This document shows, one piece after another, positions 58,344 to 64,000 of a stretch of 64,000 nucleotides of DNA. The position numbers and the translations under genes were made by a program. The stretch comes from Panagrolaimus kolymaensis. Lineage: Eukaryota; Nematoda; Chromadorea; Rhabditida; Panagrolaimidae. Location of the stretch: contig JAJQJQ010000027.1 of NCBI GenBank assembly GCA_028622995.1, positions 1,922,001-1,986,000 of the forward strand. The letters run 5' to 3'. The stretch's first letter is position 1, and each line of letters begins with the position of its first letter. A model generated the notes under the pieces. It was given only the letters and a program-made list of their open reading frames with translations. It did no database searches and was not told the origin of the DNA.

Positions 58344-61300
58344 TTATGAATGTTCGAATGTAGCCAAAATTTCTGGATCAATATTTTCACGGAAGTATTC
58401 ATCACCGGCATATTGGCCATTTGAAAGAGAATTAATTGCAACATAATCTTTAGAAGGACCAAGAAGTTTAGAAGTAATTCGATGGTTAAGTTCATTAACG
58501 GTAGCATTTAAAGGTGCCATGAGAGCGACTCCAGCAACATAATCTTGATAAAAAGCTGATTTATAATCATGATCAGCGAAAATGCTATCGGGATAAACAA
58601 AATCTTCAACACTTTTTTGGTGGTAAACAGCAATTTCATCTGGTAGCTGAACTTTTGAAGGACCAAATGCAGGAACATAATGTTTGCCATGGCCAATGTC
58701 GTCAAGCCATGCTGCATAAGTAGGATCACCTGCTGAACGAATATTAGTTGTTAAGGTATGGATTTTGAAATTAAGGCGAAACAATTCTGAGCAAAGAAGG
58801 CTTGCTTCATATGAGGCACGGGCAGTTTCATGCCTCATAACTGGTAAAAGTTGTTTGAAATCACCACCTAAGATAACAGTTTTATTACCAAATAAACCTC
58901 GAGGATCTTCAGGATCATCCAACAAATTTTTGATTAGCGTTGCAACATGACTTAAACAGCTCTTATGTTGCATGGGGCTTTCATCCCATATAATCAAATC
59001 GGCGGCCATGATTTGTTGAGCAAGAGGATGTTGTTTAGGAAGGCTGGGTACTTGATTGATATCCAAAGGAATTCGAAATGCAGCATGGGCAGTGGAACCG
59101 CCATCAAGAAGAACTGCAGCAACTCCCGTCGAAGCCACAGCGATAACCTTAAAACCCATATGACGAAAATATTTAATCATGGTATTATAGGTAGTAGTTT
59201 TGCCGGCTCCACCACCACCTTGAAGAAAAATAAGATTTTCACGATCAGTTACATTGGGATTATTTTTATTTTCAAGAGAATATTTGGCTTTATTGATAAC
59301 ACTTTTTTGTCCAGCATTACAGTTATCATATTCGGCTTGTCCATCTCCAAGATTGTCATTAGCATAAGTATCATTGATACCGTCCAACAAAGCTTCATCC
59401 GAAATACTTGGAAGTCCGTAATCTTCAAGGGTTTTTTGATGATGGAAAAGAATTGATCCAATGTGGGCAAGGGCATTTCGAATGAGTATTTCCCTTGTAA
59501 AATGTCGATTATCCAAGAGGCTGTCCATAAACATGGTCCATAAGTTTAAGGCATTTGCAGGTTCATTGAAGACTAAAAGCATTGTAAACATGACACGACA
59601 TTGTCGAGGAGTGCAAGTTCGAATAATTTCATTCATAGTATCGTAACATAACCTATCATCAACAAAAAGATGTCTTGCGACAGCAGCTTCATGGAAAGTA
59701 TCACAAACAATTCTTTGATTTGTTGTTTCATCTTGATAAGTTTTAACATCTTCATAGGAAGTTGGACCTTTGACGACTTTAAGAAGTTCTCGTAAACAAT
59801 AAAGTTCAACATTTGAAGGGTATACAGTGCGTAATCGACCAAGAGCGAATTTTTTATTTTTTCGACGCATCCATACTTTCTTTTTTGGACGCCAGGTGTA
59901 ATGTTCACAAACTTGGTGGTAACATAAATTCATGGATCGAGTAGAAAGATCATTTCCATAAATATTGGGATTTCTAGCAAGTTCAGCAAGTTCTAGCTTC
60001 ACCAATTTAAAGAATGCAGTTAATCTTGACACGGCTTTTAGCCCATCAACAGTTCCATCATTAACAACCAATGAGCGAAGTTGTGTTTCATTGTCTTCAG
60101 GATGAAATGCAAGAGTATGATCTCCTTTGAGATGAAGTTCTAATTCTTGCACTGGATGGGATTGTTTTGTGACAAACATTTTTAGGAGTCCTTCCACCGC
60201 TTCGCATGCACCTGTAACACGCATTTCTCGAAATTGTACAATTTCATTGTAATCAACAACTCCATTTTCACCATTAGCATTAGCTCGTTGAACTGAGATG
60301 AAAGCAGTATCATGACCTTTATAAATATACTTGTAGATGTATTTAATGCATTTAACTCCTCCACACATTTCAACATTTATGTGGCAGTTAAATCGAAGAA
60401 GAAGATATCGGTTGTGAGGCACCACATATTGATTGGAAATTGCAATATTTCGTGGTTTGCCAGCAGCTGTAAAAGCTTCTTCTCGTCCATCATTTGGTCG
60501 TTTCAATTGAGCATAACCATCGGAACGCATAACAGTTTCTTCAAGAAATGGTTTAGGATAATCCTTGCCACAAATTCCTGGACGTTTTCCAATACCACAT
60601 GCCGAATTACATCGAACTGGATCATGAACCATATATTTATTCACATAATCACAATAACGTTGTTCATCATCTCTTTCATATGGATTAGTTGCAGTGGGTG
60701 TAGGAGGTAAAGTTGCAACAATTAAATCATCAATTTTTTCTGCAGTTTCATATTTGTACCCTTCTTCCATGATCAACAACATGTGGAGATGTGGCATGCC
60801 ACGCTTTTGATGTTCAAGGGAAACAGAAAATGCTTTAACTTTTCCAAGGACGTTTGTTTTCAGAACTTCATGGAGGAAGGCTTTAGCTTTAAGATTAAAA
60901 ACTCTGCAAATTAAGTCCGGTCGATGAATCCATGATTCTCCTGGGCGAAGATTTTCCACAATTTCCTTCCAATACGGATTGCCCGTAAAAGTTACGAAGA
61001 GTGACGGCATACCGAAGCGGTTGCAAAGAGCAATGTTGTCCTTGAACCTTTCTTGCATATACCGCCGCCCTCCGCGGAATGTTTTATTAAGGAAAAAAGT
61101 TTTCCCTAATTTACATCCGCGGAGTTCTTCGGTTCGATCAATTCGCGCTTGCAAAGCGTCTCTCAAATTCTTGCATTGATCATAGCGATGAGCATTATCT
61201 TCTTGAATTCTTTCTCTAACATCCAATCTTTGTCTCACAACATTTAAATGACAATCGATGATAAAAATTTGGCTCAATTCTTTTTGACCTGTAACAAAAT

Positions 61301-63911
61301 TGAAAGTATTTTTCTGTTCATCGGTTCGATCAAAAAGATAAGATGAATTAAATGCATTCATAGAAACGTTTTCATTCTTTTTAGGAGGATGAGAATCATC
61401 AACATTTTCGGGTTCGTCATCATCTGAATTAATTTCAAATTCATCTTCATTTTCTTCAGGTTCAACGGGTTCATCATCATCCGGATCAGTTAGCAATGCA
61501 TCATCCATAGCATTAATAACTTCTTGAGAAATCATATTGGTAACTTGTGAAGGGTCATTACTTCGCAATGCATGAGCCATAGCATTAATAACTTCTTGAG
61601 AAACCATATTGACAACTTGTGAAACATTAATAGGTTGACCATCAGGAAAATTTGGATCAAGTTTTTTGATGCCCGTTGTCCAACCCTCTTGACCAAAGAT
61701 AAATATCAAAGGATAAGCTGCAGCATGTTGATGAGAATCATAATGGGCAAGTTTAATAATTTTATTACTCCCATGTTTTTCAATACCAAACATGATGCCT
61801 TTTGGTGGAGGTACTCCTTCAACTGAGCGATACATTGAAAAAATTTGGCCTTCTTTAGCAGGAAAGCCCAAATTTCTACTATGATCTCTTGCGTTTGAAC
61901 TATTTTCCCATACCAAAAAGAAACGCGGAACTTCCAAACCTAATTCATTCGCTTTTTGTTCTTGAATTGCCAACAGTTCTTTCATATTTTTTAGCATATC
62001 TGCAAGAGGATGATATTCACGGAGCATTGCCTCGAGAAGTCCAATTAGTTCTTTTTGTTTCCTTACATCCTTGCATTTGAAGTTGAAACGTTTTGAATCA
62101 ATAAGTCGATTACCAATAGCTTCATTAGCATCCAATACATAATTTTGGTTAAATGCTGCGTTTACACCATCTTTAGGAATTACGTCTCCGACATTATGAT
62201 AAAGTTCGCCATTTACTTTGAATGCGCCTAAATCTCTTGAAATTTTTGTCACAGTAGATGCCATACACATTAAGGAGTTATATCTTCGTGGATCATCCCA
62301 ATATTCTCGGAATTGTCTGAGATGAATCCATCGATGAGGCATAGGTGGGAAGTATACTGGTTTGACGGTGCCATTCCCACAACATGCGCTTGAACCTTCT
62401 TTTGGAAATAAAAAAGCTTTGCAATGTTTGTGTGGGCAGCGTTCTTTCATTTCACCAAGATAATGTTCTCTTGGATTGATTTTTGCACTTATTAAACCCA
62501 GAGGTGTTGAACTTCCACGGCATGAATTAATCTTTCTCTCCATAAAACACAGATATGCCGTTTGAACTGTACCATTTCTTTGCATCGTTATTCTTATAGA
62601 TCTTCGAATAAGTGGAGGTTGAACGGCTGGTTCAGCGGTGGGATCAATATGAACATGATCAATGAGATCGTTATCAATGGGAAGTTCAGGTGGTGTTTCA
62701 TCAAAAATCGGAGCGGGACGATCTTGAAGACGCATAAAGCAAGTTGGTAGCCACTTTGGAAGATTTTCAACACTTTCTGCAGGAAGTTTATGTTCATTTA
62801 TTCTGAATAATTCGGATAATAAAAATGTATAACGCCAAAGTTCCATATTTGGTGCCATATCTTCAAGTTTTTTAGATTCCCCATGAAAGGCGAAATGTTC
62901 AGCAATAAGAAGAATAAATAAAATGGAGTTGTAGGGTTCAACTTGAATGGGATGAGTATGACTTTTAGCTTTGACATAATTAACATCTTTTTCAATTATA
63001 CCGGCTCTTTTTAAATCTCTCACGATGATTGAACATGCATGGCGTTCTTCAGGAGTGTTATCATCCATTCCAGCAGCAATTCGAGAAGGATCATAAATAA
63101 ATGCTTTTGATTGGATAACATTAATCACCAATAAAATCCAATCATTTCCAATAATATTTATAGGGCAAAGTATTAATTCTGGTTCATTCATATAAAGCAT
63201 CAAGTATTTTTTGATCTCTGCATAATTACCATGAATAAAATGCTTTAAATATAAGGAATCGAGAACAGCGATTCTTTTCCAACAACCACCTGATGCCTTC
63301 CCTGCTATTGCGCCCATCAAACTCGTAACTTGAATATCGTTGAAACTTTGACGGATATTTAAGGATGGTTTCATCTGAGGTGAATTGAAATTCAAGCCAA
63401 GATAGCTAGGAGGTTCAATAAATTCTTCATCAGCATTTTGTGATTCAATAGCTTGACGTTGGCTTGCTTGATGTTCCATTTCTTGATTGAACCAATCTTG
63501 CATGTATGAACCTGAAGTGGGAGGAAGACGTGGCTGATGCACGGCAGGAATAATTGGAGGATTATGTTGTTCTTCAACTGCATCAACTTCCATTGGAGCA
63601 GTTTCATCAACAAAATCTGGGTTTACACGACGAAAATTTTGGACTTCATTACCCATGCTATCAAGGAAGCGATCATCTTCTTGAGATGTGGGCAATATTG
63701 CCAATGAAGCATACATATTTTCAGCCAAAGGAAGAGGATATTCTGTTATATCCATTGGCTCATCAATTGGAGGTGGTTGTGGAGGAATGGTTGAGTCCAA
63801 AGGATCGTGGTTTCTAACGTCCGCTCCCTGACCTTTTGATCGTTGATAAGCCTCTTTTCTTTTTTTCCGTGCCTCTGCAGCCTTAGTATCCGAACTCTTT
63901 TTCTTTGGCAT
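58344..63911 (-). CDS. Helitron replicase/helicase, N-terminal Ulp1-like domain, C-terminus truncated
   Basis: A single uninterrupted frame of 1,855 residues from ATG 63911 (the codon before it is GTG). Order, by residue: basic N-terminus; Ulp1/C48-protease-like domain at about 200-390; zinc-finger-like CPHKHC...CCGNG at about 493-513; Helitron_like_N region; HUH nuclease motif GMPHLHMLL at about 1039-1047; tyrosine motif KYIYKYIYKG at about 1191-1200; PIF1-type helicase with Walker A GGGGAGKTT at about 1566 and Walker B LIIWDE, then GGDFKQLLPV. Such proteins nick and unwind DNA for rolling-circle transposition. The frame ends at EILATFEHS, before the last helicase motifs, so the protein is truncated. 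Two tandem copies of SQxVNMxSQEVINAM sit at about 765-810. No termini were found. Confidence 0.92.
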   Translation of the reverse strand: MPKKKSSDTKAAEARKKRKEAYQRSKGQGADVRNHDPLDSTIPPQPPPIDEPMDITEYPLPLAENMYASLAILPTSQEDDRFLDSMGNEVQNFRRVNPDFVDETAPMEVDAVEEQHNPPIIPAVHQPRLPPTSGSYMQDWFNQEMEHQASQRQAIESQNADEEFIEPPSYLGLNFNSPQMKPSLNIRQSFNDIQVTSLMGAIAGKASGGCWKRIAVLDSLYLKHFIHGNYAEIKKYLMLYMNEPELILCPINIIGNDWILLVINVIQSKAFIYDPSRIAAGMDDNTPEERHACSIIVRDLKRAGIIEKDVNYVKAKSHTHPIQVEPYNSILFILLIAEHFAFHGESKKLEDMAPNMELWRYTFLLSELFRINEHKLPAESVENLPKWLPTCFMRLQDRPAPIFDETPPELPIDNDLIDHVHIDPTAEPAVQPPLIRRSIRITMQRNGTVQTAYLCFMERKINSCRGSSTPLGLISAKINPREHYLGEMKERCPHKHCKAFLFPKEGSSACCGNGTVKPVYFPPMPHRWIHLRQFREYWDDPRRYNSLMCMASTVTKISRDLGAFKVNGELYHNVGDVIPKDGVNAAFNQNYVLDANEAIGNRLIDSKRFNFKCKDVRKQKELIGLLEAMLREYHPLADMLKNMKELLAIQEQKANELGLEVPRFFLVWENSSNARDHSRNLGFPAKEGQIFSMYRSVEGVPPPKGIMFGIEKHGSNKIIKLAHYDSHQHAAAYPLIFIFGQEGWTTGIKKLDPNFPDGQPINVSQVVNMVSQEVINAMAHALRSNDPSQVTNMISQEVINAMDDALLTDPDDDEPVEPEENEDEFEINSDDDEPENVDDSHPPKKNENVSMNAFNSSYLFDRTDEQKNTFNFVTGQKELSQIFIIDCHLNVVRQRLDVRERIQEDNAHRYDQCKNLRDALQARIDRTEELRGCKLGKTFFLNKTFRGGRRYMQERFKDNIALCNRFGMPSLFVTFTGNPYWKEIVENLRPGESWIHRPDLICRVFNLKAKAFLHEVLKTNVLGKVKAFSVSLEHQKRGMPHLHMLLIMEEGYKYETAEKIDDLIVATLPPTPTATNPYERDDEQRYCDYVNKYMVHDPVRCNSACGIGKRPGICGKDYPKPFLEETVMRSDGYAQLKRPNDGREEAFTAAGKPRNIAISNQYVVPHNRYLLLRFNCHINVEMCGGVKCIKYIYKYIYKGHDTAFISVQRANANGENGVVDYNEIVQFREMRVTGACEAVEGLLKMFVTKQSHPVQELELHLKGDHTLAFHPEDNETQLRSLVVNDGTVDGLKAVSRLTAFFKLVKLELAELARNPNIYGNDLSTRSMNLCYHQVCEHYTWRPKKKVWMRRKNKKFALGRLRTVYPSNVELYCLRELLKVVKGPTSYEDVKTYQDETTNQRIVCDTFHEAAVARHLFVDDRLCYDTMNEIIRTCTPRQCRVMFTMLLVFNEPANALNLWTMFMDSLLDNRHFTREILIRNALAHIGSILFHHQKTLEDYGLPSISDEALLDGINDTYANDNLGDGQAEYDNCNAGQKSVINKAKYSLENKNNPNVTDRENLIFLQGGGGAGKTTTYNTMIKYFRHMGFKVIAVASTGVAAVLLDGGSTAHAAFRIPLDINQVPSLPKQHPLAQQIMAADLIIWDESPMQHKSCLSHVATLIKNLLDDPEDPRGLFGNKTVILGGDFKQLLPVMRHETARASYEASLLCSELFRLNFKIHTLTTNIRSAGDPTYAAWLDDIGHGKHYVPAFGPSKVQLPDEIAVYHQKSVEDFVYPDSIFADHDYKSAFYQDYVAGVALMAPLNATVNELNHRITSKLLGPSKDYVAINSLSNGQYAGDEYFRENIDPEILATFEHS

Positions 63912-64000
63912 CACGAAAAATTGTGGAAGAATATAAAGCTTAATAAAAAAAAAGTTAAAAATGATACAAAAAAGAATTAATTCAAAAATTATAATATCAG

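Noticed and set aside
58765..63817. Many shorter frames on both strands within the Helitron
   Set aside because: Shadows of the single long replicase frame.
1..64000. CRISPR arrays, operons with bacterial ribosome sites, rRNA genes
   Set aside because: None seen; the window is eukaryotic and spliced.

Overview
The window is eukaryotic nuclear DNA from a nematode. It is very AT-rich and its genes are cut by many short GT-AG introns, often 40-60 nt, with TTTTTAG or TTTTCAG acceptors. The gene content fits too: a supplementary-type nuclear receptor, a receptor guanylyl cyclase, DUF229, serpentine chemoreceptors and a nematode LRAT-domain protein. I cannot name the species. Exon models were built by hand from splice signals, phase continuity and family motifs; no database was searched.

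Layout. 0.1-1.3 kb: SDR oxidoreductase (-). 3.7 kb: small secreted acidic protein (+). 4.2-4.6 kb: MITE with an 8-bp target duplication. 4.7-6.1 kb: LRAT-domain acyltransferase (-). 6.5-8.8 kb: PiT phosphate transporter (-). 9.3-12.0 kb: HAT/F-box-like gene (-) split inside a coding exon by a hAT-type MITE. 13.2-15.0 kb: seven-TM receptor (+). 15.4-16.8 kb: gene relics and a dispersed repeat. 17.3-19.0 kb: secreted VWA protein (-) with one frame break. 19.8-22.6 kb: DUF229 protein (-). 23.9-24.6 kb: minimal choline-phosphate cytidylyltransferase (+). 26.8-28.5 kb: chemoreceptor-like protein (-). 30.2-32.4 kb: nuclear hormone receptor (-). 33.0-43.5 kb: a duplicated neighbourhood holding a receptor gene and a relic of it, two paralogous cysteine-rich secreted peptides, a DDHD phospholipase (-) and a long foldback palindrome. 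44.8-50.9 kb: receptor guanylyl cyclase (+). 51.6-54.2 kb: acyl-CoA synthetase (+). 54.2-58.3 kb: gene-free satellites and GC-rich hairpins, with a possible Helitron 3' end. 58.3-63.9 kb: Helitron replicase/helicase (-).

The genes do not form one pathway. Two are linked to phospholipid metabolism (cytidylyltransferase, DDHD phospholipase), one to fatty-acid activation, and several to chemosensation and signalling. The most informative features are marks of genome turnover. A MITE puts a stop codon into a reading frame that is intact on both sides. A peptide/receptor neighbourhood is duplicated and one receptor copy has decayed. The Helitron replicase carries an N-terminal Ulp1-like protease domain whose catalytic residues look lost.
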